A stretch of DNA of 64,000 nt, taken from positions 871,501-935,500 of the forward strand of contig NZ_JQSG02000006.1 in assembly GCF_000754095.2 (NCBI RefSeq), written 5' to 3'. Below the pieces are notes generated by a model. That model saw only the letters and a list, made by a program, of their open reading frames with translations. It was not told where the DNA came from and did no database searches. A program made the translations under genes and the position numbers. Source of the stretch: Acidihalobacter prosperus. Lineage in GTDB: Bacteria; Pseudomonadota; Gammaproteobacteria; DSM-5130; Acidihalobacteraceae. Every line of letters begins with the position of its first letter. Within the stretch, counting starts at the first letter, position 1. Positions 42,166 to 53,349 of the stretch are shown here, piece by piece.

Positions 42166-42867
42166 GTGACCACCGTTCATCGCGAAACCCATCGTACGCA
42201 TCGCATAGGTTGGCTGCGCGCCGCCGTGCTCGGCGCGAACGACGGCATCATCTCGACGGCGAGCCTGATCCTGGGCGTTGCCGCCGCCAACGCCAGTCAT
42301 GCGTCGATACTGGTGGCAGGCGGTGCGGGGCTGATGGCGGGTGCGATGTCGATGGCCGCGGGAGAATACGTATCCGTGAGTTCGCAGGCCGACACCGAGC
42401 GTGCGGACATCGAGCGCGAGCGACTCGAGCTGGCGCACAACGAATCCCACGAGCGCGCGGAACTGGCCGCGATCTACGTATCGCGCGGACTGGATCGCGA
42501 TCTGGCGGGGCAGGTGGCCGACCAGCTCATGGCCCACGATGCGCTGGCCGCGCATGCGCGTGACGAGCTGGGCATTTCGGAAGTGCTCAATGCGCGTCCT
42601 GTGCAGGCGGCGATGACTTCGGCCGCGACCTTTGCGGCCGGGGCCGTGCTGCCGCTGGCCACTGCGCTGCTTGCGCCACCAGGCGCGCTGGCCTGGTGGG
42701 TCGCGGCCGCCTCTCTCGTGTTTCTGGCCGCGCTCGGCGCGCTTGCGGCGCGTACCGGCGGCGCATCCCTGGTTGTGGGGACGGCACGCGTCGCCTTCTG
42801 GGGCGCGCTGGCGATGGGCGTGACCGCCGGCGTCGGCGCCTTGTTCCATGCCGGTGCCGGCGTATGA
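42166..42867 (+). CDS. VIT1/CCC1 family iron/manganese transporter
   Basis: A 233-residue membrane protein of the vacuolar iron transporter family. The N-terminal block RAAVLGANDGIISTASLILGVAAA and the second helix GLMAGAMSMAAGEYVSVSSQADTE are diagnostic, followed by the acidic soluble helix (about 55-110) and three more membrane segments. Members move Fe2+ or Mn2+ out of the cytosol, fitting metal-rich acidic water. Start GTG at 42166 with GAGGT upstream is preferred over 42130. It is divergent from sor; the 284-base gap holds both promoters. Confidence 0.9.
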   Translation: MTTVHRETHRTHRIGWLRAAVLGANDGIISTASLILGVAAANASHASILVAGGAGLMAGAMSMAAGEYVSVSSQADTERADIERERLELAHNESHERAELAAIYVSRGLDRDLAGQVADQLMAHDALAAHARDELGISEVLNARPVQAAMTSAATFAAGAVLPLATALLAPPGALAWWVAAASLVFLAALGALAARTGGASLVVGTARVAFWGALAMGVTAGVGALFHAGAGV

Positions 42868-42908
42868 GATCGGTGGCTTGGCGGAGTGGGCACGATTCGG
42901 TCTAAACT

Positions 42909-42923
42909 GGCCGTTTAACGGCC
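42909..42923 (+). promoter_or_regulatory. Inverted repeat in the ilvD leader
   Basis: GGCCGTT-T-AACGGCC, a perfect 7-bp palindrome, starts next to a TAAACT box (42903-42908) that could be a -10 element. It lies 40-54 bases before ilvD. The -35 is weak (TTGGCG at 19 bases), so the promoter is tentative. Confidence 0.3.
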
Positions 42924-42962
42924 GCGCCCGCGGCCCGTATCAAAGTTGTTGAGGGGTTCGAA

Positions 42963-44819
42963 ATGCCGCAGTACCGCTCCCATACCACCACCCACGGCCG
43001 CAACATGGCCGGCGCCCGCGCGCTGTGGCGCGCCACCGGCATGAAGGACGGCGACTTCGACAAGCCGATCATCGCCGTCGCCAATTCCTTCACCCAGTTC
43101 GTGCCCGGGCACGTGCATCTCAAGGACCTCGGCCAGCTGGTCGCGCGCGAGATCGAGAAGGCCGGCGGGGTGGCCAAGGAATTCAACACCATCGCCGTGG
43201 ACGACGGCATCGCCATGGGCCACGGCGGCATGCTGTACTCGCTGCCCAGCCGCGAGCTGATCGCCGATGCGGTCGAGTACATGGTCAACGCGCATTGCGC
43301 GGATGCGCTGGTGTGCATCTCCAACTGCGACAAGATTACCCCCGGCATGCTGCTGGCGGCGATGCGCCTCAACATCCCGGCCGTGTTCGTGTCCGGCGGG
43401 CCGATGGAGGCCGGCAAGGTCATCGCCAAAACGCCGGGCGCGGAAAAGATCATCCACCTCGATCTGGTCGACGCCATGGTGGCTGCCGCGGACGACAGCA
43501 ACAGCGACGAGAAGGTCGAGGAATACGAACGCTCGGCCTGTCCGACCTGCGGTTCGTGCTCCGGCATGTTCACCGCCAATTCGATGAACTGCCTGACCGA
43601 GGCGCTCGGCCTGTCGCTGCCGGGCAACGGCTCGCTGCTCGCCACCCACGCCGAGCGCGAGAAGCTGTTCCTGGAGGCCGGGCGACTGGTGGTGGACATC
43701 GCCAGACGCTACTACGAGCAGGACGACGCCAGCGTGCTGCCGCGCAGCATCGCCAGCTTCGACGCCTTCGAGAACGCCATGAGCCTCGACATCGCCATGG
43801 GCGGCTCGACCAATACCGTGCTGCACCTGCTCGCCGCCGCACAGGAGGCGGGCGTGGACTTCGATATGAAGGACATCGACCGCCTGTCGCGCCGCGTGCC
43901 CAACCTGTCCAAGGTCGCGCCGTCCAGCCAGTACCACATGGAGGACGTGCACCGCGCCGGCGGCATCATGGCCATTCTCGGCGAGCTGGATCGCGGCGGC
44001 CTGCTGCACCGCGACGTGCCCACAGTGCACAGCCGCACCCTGGGCGAGGCCATCGAACGCTGGGATGTGCGCCGCGCCGCCGAGGCCGAGCAGGCGCTGT
44101 TCTACGCCGCGCCGGGCGGCGTGCCGACCCAGGTCGCGTTCAGCCAGTCCGCGCGCTGGGATGCGCTCGATCTCGACCGTGAGAACGGCTGTATCCGCGA
44201 CATCGAACACGCCTACTCCAAGGACGGCGGGCTGGCCGTGCTCTACGGCAATCTGGCCGAGGACGGCTGCATCGTGAAAACGGCCGGCGTCGACCAGAGC
44301 ATCCTGGTGTTCGAGGGGCCGGCGCGCATCTTCGAGTCCCAGGACGCCGCCGTCGAGGCCATCCTCGCCGATCGCATCCAAGCCGGCGACGTGGTGCTGA
44401 TCCGCTACGAAGGCCCCAAGGGCGGGCCGGGCATGCAGGAAATGCTCTATCCGACCTCGTACCTGAAGTCCAAGGGCCTGGGCAAGGCCTGCGCCCTGGT
44501 CACCGACGGCCGCTTCTCCGGCGGTACCTCGGGGCTGTCCATCGGTCACGTCTCGCCCGAGGCGGCCGAGGGCGGCAACATCGGCCTGGTCGAGGAAGGC
44601 GACATCATCGCCATCGACATCCCGCATCGCAGCATCCGCATCGCGATTAGCGACGAGGAACTGGCCGCGCGCCGCGCGCGCATGGAGGCCCGCGGCAGCG
44701 ATGCCTGGAAGCCGGTCGGGCGCAACCGCCCGGTCAGCGCCGCGCTGCGCGCCTACGCCGCCATGACCACCTCCGCCGCCAAGGGCGCGGTGCGCGACGT
44801 GAGCCAGGTCGAGCGCTGA
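42963..44819 (+). CDS. ilvD: Dihydroxy-acid dehydratase
   Basis: A 618-residue Fe-S dehydratase of valine, leucine and isoleucine synthesis. It removes water from 2,3-dihydroxy-3-methyl acids to give the branched 2-oxo acids. The family signatures [12 protein letters not shown] and [18 protein letters not shown] hold the cluster cysteines, and the C-terminal block [19 protein letters not shown] is typical. Its length and clear similarity to the Escherichia coli enzyme suggest the [4Fe-4S], oxygen-sensitive kind. GAGGGG precedes the ATG. No other ilv gene is nearby. Confidence 0.97.
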   Translation: MPQYRSHTTTHGRNMAGARALWRATGMKDGDFDKPIIAVANSFTQFVPGHVHLKDLGQLVAREIEKAGGVAKEFNTIAVDDGIAMGHGGMLYSLPSRELIADAVEYMVNAHCADALVCISNCDKITPGMLLAAMRLNIPAVFVSGGPMEAGKVIAKTPGAEKIIHLDLVDAMVAAADDSNSDEKVEEYERSACPTCGSCSGMFTANSMNCLTEALGLSLPGNGSLLATHAEREKLFLEAGRLVVDIARRYYEQDDASVLPRSIASFDAFENAMSLDIAMGGSTNTVLHLLAAAQEAGVDFDMKDIDRLSRRVPNLSKVAPSSQYHMEDVHRAGGIMAILGELDRGGLLHRDVPTVHSRTLGEAIERWDVRRAAEAEQALFYAAPGGVPTQVAFSQSARWDALDLDRENGCIRDIEHAYSKDGGLAVLYGNLAEDGCIVKTAGVDQSILVFEGPARIFESQDAAVEAILADRIQAGDVVLIRYEGPKGGPGMQEMLYPTSYLKSKGLGKACALVTDGRFSGGTSGLSIGHVSPEAAEGGNIGLVEEGDIIAIDIPHRSIRIAISDEELAARRARMEARGSDAWKPVGRNRPVSAALRAYAAMTTSAAKGAVRDVSQVER

Positions 44820-44861
44820 GTCCGTGACGCTTGCCGCGGCATGCCGAAAGGTTGGCGAGCG

Positions 44862-45662
44862 ATGAACGGGACCCACCGCATGGTGCGCAACGAGGTACCG
44901 GAGCATTCGCTGCGCTTGGCCGTGCTGATCGACGCGGACAATGCCCAGGCTTCGGTCATCGAGGGGCTGCTGGCGGAAGTCGCGCGGTTCGGCGAGGCGA
45001 CGGTGAAGCGCATCTACGGTGATTTCACCTCGACGGCGAGCGCGCAGTGGAAGAAGGTGCTGAACCGGTATTCGATCAAGCCGGTACAGCAGTTCGCCTA
45101 CACCACGGGCAAGAACGCGACCGACAGCATGCTCATCATCGATGCGATGGATCTGTTGTACACGCGTCGTTTCGACGGTTTCTGCCTGGTATCCAGCGAC
45201 AGCGATTTTACCGGTCTGGCGATGCGCATTCGCGAGGAAGGGCTGACCGTGCTGGGCTTCGGCGAAAAGAAGACTCCCGAGGCCTTCCGCAATGCCTGCC
45301 ACAAGTTCGTGTTCACCGAGATTTTGCGCCCGGGCGCACAGCGCAAGCGCGCGTCTTCCGAGTCCCATAAGGCGGAGACGCCTGCCGTTGCCGCCATTGA
45401 GGGGGCGGAACAGGAGTTCCCGCGCGAATTCGTGCTGGAAGCGCTGGAACAGGCCAGCGACGATTCCGGCTGGGCGAACCTCGGCACCTTCGGCAGCTAT
45501 CTCAACAAGCTGCAGCCGGATTTCGACGCGCGCCTGTATGGATTCAAGAAGTTGAGCGAGCTGGTCAAGGCCATGCCGGACATTTTCGCCATCGACATGC
45601 GCAAGGTGTCGGGCTCCAACACAAAAACGATGTACGTGCGCGACAAGAAGCTCAAGGATTGA
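44862..45662 (+). CDS. NYN (PIN-like) domain protein with OST-HTH/LOTUS domain
   Basis: A 266-residue protein. The N-terminal NYN domain (LabA/DUF88 type) begins with AVLIDADN and keeps the later acidic block LVSSDSDFTGLAMRIREEG, the metal-binding residues of this PIN-like RNase fold. After a Ser/Ala-rich linker, residues about 185-260 (FVLEALEQASDDSGWANLGTFGSYL...) form an OST-HTH/LOTUS RNA-binding domain. It is therefore probably a nuclease acting on RNA. The start is uncertain: ATG 44862, 44841 or 44880; none has an ideal Shine-Dalgarno. Confidence 0.88.
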   Translation: MNGTHRMVRNEVPEHSLRLAVLIDADNAQASVIEGLLAEVARFGEATVKRIYGDFTSTASAQWKKVLNRYSIKPVQQFAYTTGKNATDSMLIIDAMDLLYTRRFDGFCLVSSDSDFTGLAMRIREEGLTVLGFGEKKTPEAFRNACHKFVFTEILRPGAQRKRASSESHKAETPAVAAIEGAEQEFPREFVLEALEQASDDSGWANLGTFGSYLNKLQPDFDARLYGFKKLSELVKAMPDIFAIDMRKVSGSNTKTMYVRDKKLKD

Positions 45663-45708
45663 AAGGCATGTGCATTCATGTTCAAACCGAGTCGACCGGG
45701 AATCGCAG

Positions 45709-46353
45709 TTGATCACTGACTCGTCTTACTGGGTGCTGTTCTTTACTGCCGCGCTGGCGATCAACATCTCGCCGGGACCGGATCTGATCTACGTCCTGTC
45801 GCGGACGGTGGCGGAAGGCCGCAGGGTCGGTTTCGCGTCGCTGCTGGGTATCTGGACCGGCGCCCTGGTGCACGTGTCGGCCGCCGCGTTGGGTCTGGCG
45901 GCCCTGCTGGCCGCCTCGGACGTCGCCTTTGCGGTGGTGAAGTACGTCGGCGCGGCCTACCTGGTATACCTCGGACTGCGCGCGTGGCGTGCGCAGGCGC
46001 CGGTGCTGGACAAGGAGCAGAAACATGACAGGCGCGTCACGCCATGGATGGCGTACCGCCAGGGTGTGGCGGTGGACCTGCTGAATCCCAAGGCGGCGAT
46101 CTTCTTTCTGGCATTCCTGCCGCAGTTCGTACGCCCGGAAGCCGGGCACGTGTCGGCCCAGATCATGCTGCTCGGCGTGCTGGTGATCGCGGTTGCCGTG
46201 GTGGTGGAATCCGCCGCCATGCTGCTCGCGTCGCGACTGACCCGAACGCTGCGCGGCAATGCGCGCGCTTCACGCTGGCTGCAGCGCCTGCTCGGCTCGG
46301 TCCTGGTCGGGCTGGGCGTCCGGCTGGCCTTGATCGGTCACCGCTCTGCCTGA
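45709..46353 (+). CDS. LysE/RhtB family amino-acid exporter
   Basis: A 214-residue (from TTG 45709) membrane protein with six hydrophobic segments. The start TDSSYWVLFFTAALAINISPGPDLIYVLSRTVAEGRRVGFAS with NISPGPD is the LysE/RhtB signature, and LNPKAAIFFLAFLPQFV is the second conserved block. These proteins export amino acids such as homoserine, threonine or leucine. An upstream GTG at 45670 would add 13 polar residues before the first membrane helix, less like the family. The substrate is not predictable. Confidence 0.9.
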   Translation: MITDSSYWVLFFTAALAINISPGPDLIYVLSRTVAEGRRVGFASLLGIWTGALVHVSAAALGLAALLAASDVAFAVVKYVGAAYLVYLGLRAWRAQAPVLDKEQKHDRRVTPWMAYRQGVAVDLLNPKAAIFFLAFLPQFVRPEAGHVSAQIMLLGVLVIAVAVVVESAAMLLASRLTRTLRGNARASRWLQRLLGSVLVGLGVRLALIGHRSA

Positions 46354-46503
46354 AGCAGGCCGTGTCAGGTCGGCACTGGCGGAACCGGGTAGATGAGCGC
46401 TGATGCTGGACGATTTGCCCGCATCCGCGCGTCGTGTATCTTGCTGCGAAACGATCTGACGCAAGACTCCGTCGTCGTACGCCTTCGATCCCGAGGTGAT
46501 GTC

Positions 46504-47283
46504 ATGACTACACGCGCACCCAGTCTATTCGTCTCGCACGGTTCGCCGATGATGCCCTTCGAGCCGGGGCCCGCGCGCGAGGCTTTGCGCGCGCTGGGCA
46601 CGCAGTACCGTCCCCGGGCCATACTGTGCGTGTCGGCGCATTGGGAAACCGCGCAGCCGGTGCTCGGCGGCGCAACGCAGCCGGGCACCATTCATGATTT
46701 TTATAACTTTCCGCCGCAACTGTACGAACAGCGATATGCCGCGCCCGGCGACCCCGCCCTGGCGGCGCAGGCCCGCGGGCTGCTGCGAGAGGCGGGTTTC
46801 GAGGCAATGGTGGACGGTGCGCGCGGGCTCGATCATGGCGCCTGGGTACCGTTGATGTTGATGTATCCGCAAGCCGCGATACCCGTGGTCCAGCTGTCGG
46901 TGCAGCCGTCGCTGGATGCCGCCCACCATCTGCGTCTGGGGCGCGCGCTACGCGGCTTGCGCGACGAAGGTGTCATGATGCTGGCGAGCGGTGGCGCCAC
47001 GCACAACCTGCGCGACCTGCGCATGCCGCCGGACGACGATCCCCCCGCGGCCTACGCCGCGGGTTTCGACGACTGGCTGGCCACTGCCGTCGAGGCGGGA
47101 GATGCGGATGCACTGACCGCTTATCTGACGCAGGCGCCCGAGGCGCGGCACAACCACCCCACGCCGGAGCACTATCTGCCGCTGCCGGTGGCGCTCGGTG
47201 CGGCTCATGCGCCACGGGGGCGCGTGCTCCACCGTTCCTTCGTGTTCGGCACCCTGTCGATGAGCAGCTTCGTCTGGGACTGA
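46504..47283 (+). CDS. Class III extradiol dioxygenase-type (YgiD/DODA) protein
   Basis: A 259-residue protein of the LigB superfamily, 4,5-DOPA dioxygenase-like branch. Metal-ligand blocks are visible: SLFVSHGSPMM with the first His, SAHWET with the second, GLDHGAWVPLMLMYP with a catalytic His, and a later GGATHNLRD. Family members open catechol rings with Fe2+ or Zn2+, or act on small phenolics. The substrate here is unknown. ATG 46504 has GAGGTGAT upstream. Its frame ends 30 bases before the convergent CBS gene. Confidence 0.9.
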   Translation: MTTRAPSLFVSHGSPMMPFEPGPAREALRALGTQYRPRAILCVSAHWETAQPVLGGATQPGTIHDFYNFPPQLYEQRYAAPGDPALAAQARGLLREAGFEAMVDGARGLDHGAWVPLMLMYPQAAIPVVQLSVQPSLDAAHHLRLGRALRGLRDEGVMMLASGGATHNLRDLRMPPDDDPPAAYAAGFDDWLATAVEAGDADALTAYLTQAPEARHNHPTPEHYLPLPVALGAAHAPRGRVLHRSFVFGTLSMSSFVWD

Positions 47284-47313
47284 GCGAGCGCTTCCTGCAG
47301 ATCGGGAGCGGCC

Positions 47314-47901
47314 TTAGTGGTGGATCAGATGCTCCAGTTCGGCCACGCTCTGCGCGATGCCGGTGGGTTCGAGGCGGGCGCCGAGTTGTCTGCCGATCTG
47401 TTTGAGCGAGAACACGCCGCATACGGCATGTCGGCCGCGCGCATCCTGCTCCGAAACCAGCGCATGCTGGCGACCCGACTCGCGCAGCGCGGCGACCACA
47501 TCCGCCACGCGTGCCTGTTCGACCTCGCGCAGATCCATGACCTGGATTTCGCTGGCCGGCGTCATGATGTGTTCCACCCTCAGCTGGTCATGGGAGATGT
47601 GCTCGCGAGCTGCAACCGCCATGGGTTTTTCGCCGAGCAGGTCGGTGGCGGTGATCAGTCCGGCGACGGTGTCGTTGCGGTCGAGCACCAGCAGCAGACG
47701 TACGCTGGTGTGGATCATGCGCTGATGAGCACTGTCGAGCGTCGCGCCGGCGACCGTGGTCACGGCCTTGACGCGCCGGAGGTCGGTCATGACCTCGCGC
47801 GCCGGGCCGTCGACGGCTACCCGCTCGGGTTGGCCGCTGTCCCAGGGCACCACGGTTGTGCCGGGATGCAGCGGGTGAGGATGCAAACGCTGTGCGGACA
47901 T
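47314..47901 (-). CDS. CBS-domain protein
   Basis: A 195-residue protein with two CBS modules (about 35-95 and 105-175): VMTDLRRVKAVTTVAGATLDSAHQRMIHTSVRLLLVLDRNDTVAGLITATDLL and HIMTPASEIQVMDLREVEQARVADVVAALRESGRQHALVSE. CBS pairs bind adenosine nucleotides and act as energy or ion sensors. No catalytic domain is attached. ATG 47901 with GGGAG upstream. It is divergent from the uup gene, 113 bases apart. Confidence 0.9.
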   Translation of the reverse strand: MSAQRLHPHPLHPGTTVVPWDSGQPERVAVDGPAREVMTDLRRVKAVTTVAGATLDSAHQRMIHTSVRLLLVLDRNDTVAGLITATDLLGEKPMAVAAREHISHDQLRVEHIMTPASEIQVMDLREVEQARVADVVAALRESGRQHALVSEQDARGRHAVCGVFSLKQIGRQLGARLEPTGIAQSVAELEHLIHH

Positions 47902-48014
47902 CGGATGGCTCCCTTCGGACTGGCGTCCGGGTTGCGGTTTTCGGGGTGGGCGGCAGCAGACGCGCGGTCTGCTAAGATGTGCCACCTTACGCGCTATTTC
48001 CGAGATTCTTCCCT

Positions 48015-49907
<1,893 letters not shown>

Positions 49908-50381
49908 TCGCAGGCCGACAGGCACCCATCCAGAGGACGCCAAGTCCAATCGATCATTGGCCAATGGCGTATGGCTGGTGATCGTCGCAGTGGGGGCGTA
50001 TAGTGCGCGGCTCAAACAGTGCGTTTTTCGCGTTGACTAGATTTGTCCGCCATACCCGTCCCAGTCCGGCGTCCATCGACGCCGTGTCGGGTGATTGATC
50101 CACGAGACCCGCCGATCATGGTTGCAGCCTGGGCCGTTCGCAACCTCCGCGTCCGTGGAACCGAAGCGTCTTTTGAATTTTAAGGCGAATGAAAGACTTC
50201 GAAACCTGTTCGGGCAATCCATCCACCGGATGTCGGCGGTCGCCGGCCGGGTGAATGCGTGTTCCCGTCGTATCGCGAGCCAAACCGCCCATGGCGTAAG
50301 CCTGTCCGGCGCGCCGTCGAAAGCGGCGGCCCGGGGATGACCTGTCCCCGCGGGTGATCGCTAGGAAAGAGGAAAGCTATC
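49908..50381. other. Long gene-free leader before the pseudo-helicase gene
   Basis: No convincing gene lies in these 474 bases. The composition is more AT-rich than flanking genes around 49950-50200. TTGACT at 50033 and TATAGT at 49999 look promoter-like, but neither has a partner at the right distance. Leaders this long are common ahead of cold-inducible DEAD-box genes, so a structured regulatory 5' UTR is possible. Confidence 0.45.
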
Positions 50382-51668
50382 TTGGCAGAATCATTTGCAG
50401 ACCTGACACTGGCGGCTCCCTTGCTGGCCGCGGCCGAGGAAATCGGCCTGGTCGCCCCTAACGAGATGCAGTCCCGGCTGATTGCCGCCGTCACCGGCGG
50501 CCGCGACGTGCTGGCCGTGACGCCGGCCGGTAGCGGCGGGACCACGGGCTATCTCCTCGGGTTGATGCAGCTTCTCCTGACGCAGCAGCCTCCCGAGGGA
50601 CGCGGCCCACGCGCACTGATCCTCGCGCCGACGCGCGACCAGGCCATGCAGATCGGACGCATGATCAAGCAGCTCGGGCACGATACCCGTCTGCGTTTCG
50701 GCACGGTGGTCGGGGGGCGCCCGTATCCGACCCAGCATCAGCTGCTGCGGCGCCCACTGGATATTCTCGTGGCGACGCCGGGGCGACTCATGGATCATAT
50801 CCGTCGTGGCCGTGTCCCTTTCGAACGACTGCGCCTGCTGCTGCTCGACAAGGCCGACCAGATGCTCGATATGGGACTGGGCAGCGAAGTGTATAGCATC
50901 GTCGACGCCGGCGGGGAGCAACTCGATCAGACGATGATCCTGTCCGATGCACCCAACGACGCAGTCGGACTGCTGGCCGCCCGCTTGACGCAGGATGCCG
51001 AATCTGTGGGGCAAGGCGACCCGCTTCCCCAGCCAATCGCCGATACGGCATCCGCGGGCAGGGTGACGCAAGAAGACGAGGATGCATTCGAGGAAGACGA
51101 CCGGCAGCCGGCCAGTCTGGCCGCGGATGGCGAGCGCCCCCGCGGACGTACGCCGAGAGCCAAGTCCTCGTCGCGCGGTGCGCGGCGCTCAGGGACGGTC
51201 GGCAATGGCGCCCAGGGCGGCAACGGCAAGCCGGGTGCCTCGGCCAAACCGCCGAGAGGGCCGAGAACGCCCCGGCAGGGCGGCGGGCAGAAGTCCGGCG
51301 GGCAGGGATCGTCCGGGCAGGCTCAGGGCGGCAAAGGCAGCAACGGCAAAGCCGCCAAGGGCGGTCTGCGCGGTCCGGGGCGCCGGGTGGCCGGCGGCGC
51401 CCAGGGGCAGGGCGGCCGAGGCCGGAGACCTTCCGATGTCCGTTTCCCGAGCGATTACGCTTCAGGGCCGGGCGGCGCGGCCAAGGCCGCGCCGGTGGAA
51501 CCGCGAGGCCCGCAGCCGAACGAACCGGTACAGTATTCCGCGGACTACGGATTCTCCGTGGCGCCGGGCGCGCGCAAGCCGGTCAATGTGGTGTATCGCA
51601 GCAAGAGCCGCCGCCGCCGGGAAGAGGGTGACGAAGGCGACGGCAAGGCCGAAAACGTGACCGAATAG
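50382..51668 (+). CDS. Degenerate DEAD-box-like protein with low-complexity tail
   Basis: A 428-residue protein. Residues 1-210 match the first RecA-like domain of RhlE-type DEAD-box RNA helicases: Q motif (F5 ... PNEMQ with Q30), motif Ia APTRDQ, Ib TPGRLMDHI. Yet key catalytic residues are changed: Walker A reads AGSGGT (Lys replaced by Gly53), DEAD reads DKAD (156-159, Glu lost), and SAT reads SDA (188-190). The second RecA domain is absent; instead residues about 215-428 are Gly/Arg/Lys/Ser-rich and disordered. It cannot be an ATP-driven helicase; RNA-binding scaffold is my inference. Start TTG at 50382 with GAGGAAAG upstream. Confidence 0.85.
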   Translation: MAESFADLTLAAPLLAAAEEIGLVAPNEMQSRLIAAVTGGRDVLAVTPAGSGGTTGYLLGLMQLLLTQQPPEGRGPRALILAPTRDQAMQIGRMIKQLGHDTRLRFGTVVGGRPYPTQHQLLRRPLDILVATPGRLMDHIRRGRVPFERLRLLLLDKADQMLDMGLGSEVYSIVDAGGEQLDQTMILSDAPNDAVGLLAARLTQDAESVGQGDPLPQPIADTASAGRVTQEDEDAFEEDDRQPASLAADGERPRGRTPRAKSSSRGARRSGTVGNGAQGGNGKPGASAKPPRGPRTPRQGGGQKSGGQGSSGQAQGGKGSNGKAAKGGLRGPGRRVAGGAQGQGGRGRRPSDVRFPSDYASGPGGAAKAAPVEPRGPQPNEPVQYSADYGFSVAPGARKPVNVVYRSKSRRRREEGDEGDGKAENVTE

Positions 51669-51677
51669 CGTTCTCGG

Positions 51678-52436
51678 TCAACGCCCCTCGCGATGGACCG
51701 CGAAGGGTCCCCATGCCTGATCCGTGGGCATGATTTCCAGAACATTGATGTTTACATGTGACGGCTGGGTCGTGACCCAGTGCACGGCCTCGGCAATGTC
51801 CTCGGCGAGCAGCGGTCGCGTGCCCGAATAGACCGAGCCGGCCTGCTCGGCATCGCCCTTGAAACGCACCAATGAGAATTCGGTCTCGGCCATGCCGGGT
51901 TCGATATTGGTCACGCGTACGCCCGTACCTAGCAGGTCCGATCTCAGGTTGCGCGAGAACTGCTGTACGAAGGCCTTGGTGGCGCCATAGCAGTTGCCGC
52001 CGGGATAGGGCCAGCTGGCCGCGACCGAACCGAGGTTCACGACGTGTCCGCATCCGCGCTCGACCATGCCGGGCAGGAGCATGCGGGTGACGCTCATCAG
52101 TCCTTTGACGTTGGTGTCGACCATTTGTTCCCATTCGTCCAGGTCGGCCCGTTGAGCCGGCCCCAGCCCGAGCGCGAGGCCCGCATTGTTGACCAGTACG
52201 TCGATCTCGGCGTAGGCGCCCGGCAGTCCGGCCACGGCGTCTGCCACCGCGTCGCGGTCGCGGACATCAAGTACGAGTGGCAGCACGCGATCCGGGGGTA
52301 GGGAGGCGGCCAGTGCCTGCAGTCGCTCGCGTCGCCGCCCGCTGGCGACCACGCGCCATCCGGCTTCCGCGAAACGACGGGCAATGGCCTCACCGAAGCC
52401 TGAGGTCGCGCCGGTGACGAAGAGGGTTTTTGTCAT
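51678..52436 (-). CDS. Short-chain dehydrogenase/reductase, YdfG-like
   Basis: A 252-residue NADP-dependent oxidoreductase with the nucleotide-binding motif TGATSGFGEAIA near the start, VNNAGLA, and the catalytic Ser and YGATK pair (NLGSVAASWPYPGGNCYGATK). It is closest in layout to YdfG-type enzymes that act on serine, 3-hydroxy acids or malonic semialdehyde. The Arg of SGRRRERL suggests NADPH. The start ATG 52436 overlaps the stop of the upstream metallopeptidase (ATGA), an operon of two. It converges with the pseudo-helicase gene after nine bases. Confidence 0.93.
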   Translation of the reverse strand: MTKTLFVTGATSGFGEAIARRFAEAGWRVVASGRRRERLQALAASLPPDRVLPLVLDVRDRDAVADAVAGLPGAYAEIDVLVNNAGLALGLGPAQRADLDEWEQMVDTNVKGLMSVTRMLLPGMVERGCGHVVNLGSVAASWPYPGGNCYGATKAFVQQFSRNLRSDLLGTGVRVTNIEPGMAETEFSLVRFKGDAEQAGSVYSGTRPLLAEDIAEAVHWVTTQPSHVNINVLEIMPTDQAWGPFAVHREGR

Positions 52437-53185
52437 GCTTTGACTCCCGATGGGGGATGAGTGGGGGCGCGCTCCAGCCAGCCCGGCAACATCGCCGCGG
52501 CACGATACAGGGCGCGCCGGTGTTCGCGCCATGCCGGGTCGGCTTCCGCGACGACCGCCCAGAAGGCGGGTGAATGATCCAGGTGGCGGATATGCGCCAG
52601 TTCGTGAATGACGACGTGCCGCATCAGGGCGGGACTCAGCAGCAGAAGCTTGGCATTGAGGCTGATATCGCCGTGGCGGTTGCAACTGCCCCAGCGGCTG
52701 CGTTGCAGACGCACGCTCAGGCGCCCATGCCGCAGTCCCATCGACTTGGCCTGCGCGGACAGGAGCGGATGCAGAACGGTGCGCGCACGCTTGCGTAGCC
52801 AGGCGCTGAGTAGGTCGTGCCAGGCATCTTGCGTGCGCCAGTCGCCGCGAAGTCGCAGGCCATCGGTCGTTTCCAGTAGCCGCGGCGGGGTGCGCGCGTT
52901 CCGGTCGACGGGTTCCGCATGCACCTGCAGGTCGAGTCCGGCGGCCGGCAGTAGCAGGCGTTCGGGCGGTCCGGGTCGTGCCGGCAGCGGCAGACGCGCG
53001 AGTTGCCGCTCGATCCACTGGCGTTGCGATTCGACGAAATGCAGCGCATGGGCCTGGCTGATGCCGTGCGGCACGGTGACCACCACGCCGCGCCGGGGCG
53101 ATACGCTGATACGCAGCCGCCGCGCACGTTGCGAGCGGCGAAATTCCCAGTGTTCCAGCCAGCCTAGGGGGGGCGTTGCAGTCAT
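52433..53185 (-). CDS. YgjP-like zinc metallopeptidase (SprT/WLM-related, DUF45)
   Basis: A 250-residue cytoplasmic protein with the gluzincin motif HELAHIRHLDHSPAFW, the zinc-binding pattern of the YgjP/DUF45 M48-related family. Before it are the typical block RSRWGSCNRHGDISLN and the N-terminal domain with RRLRISVSPRRGVVVTVPHG. Substrate unknown. It is the first gene of a pair with the dehydrogenase, with which it overlaps by four bases. Start ATG 53185 is divergent from hemG, 164 bases away. Confidence 0.9.
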   Translation of the reverse strand: MTATPPLGWLEHWEFRRSQRARRLRISVSPRRGVVVTVPHGISQAHALHFVESQRQWIERQLARLPLPARPGPPERLLLPAAGLDLQVHAEPVDRNARTPPRLLETTDGLRLRGDWRTQDAWHDLLSAWLRKRARTVLHPLLSAQAKSMGLRHGRLSVRLQRSRWGSCNRHGDISLNAKLLLLSPALMRHVVIHELAHIRHLDHSPAFWAVVAEADPAWREHRRALYRAAAMLPGWLERAPTHPPSGVKA

Positions 53186-53349
53186 GTTCGGCGCGGTCGT
53201 GTGGCGGTCGTGTGGCGGTCGCTGGCGCTTGGGCGCTGGCTGAGCAGTGTAGAACGAGGGCGGCGAAAGATGCCAGCCGCTAGCGGCTTGGCAAGTCGGT
53301 CCGGAATCGGGTACAAGGGGGCTTCGCGGATACCCCTGATGATCGCTGC

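Noticed and set aside
42915-45716. A minus-strand open frame of over 900 codons opposite ilvD
   Set aside because: Low-complexity Ala/Gly/His/Arg product without domains, antisense to a certain gene. A GC artefact.
50033-50056. TTGACT...CATACC as promoter of the pseudo-helicase
   Set aside because: Spacing is acceptable, but the -10 is poor (only two or three matches), so it is not listed as a feature.
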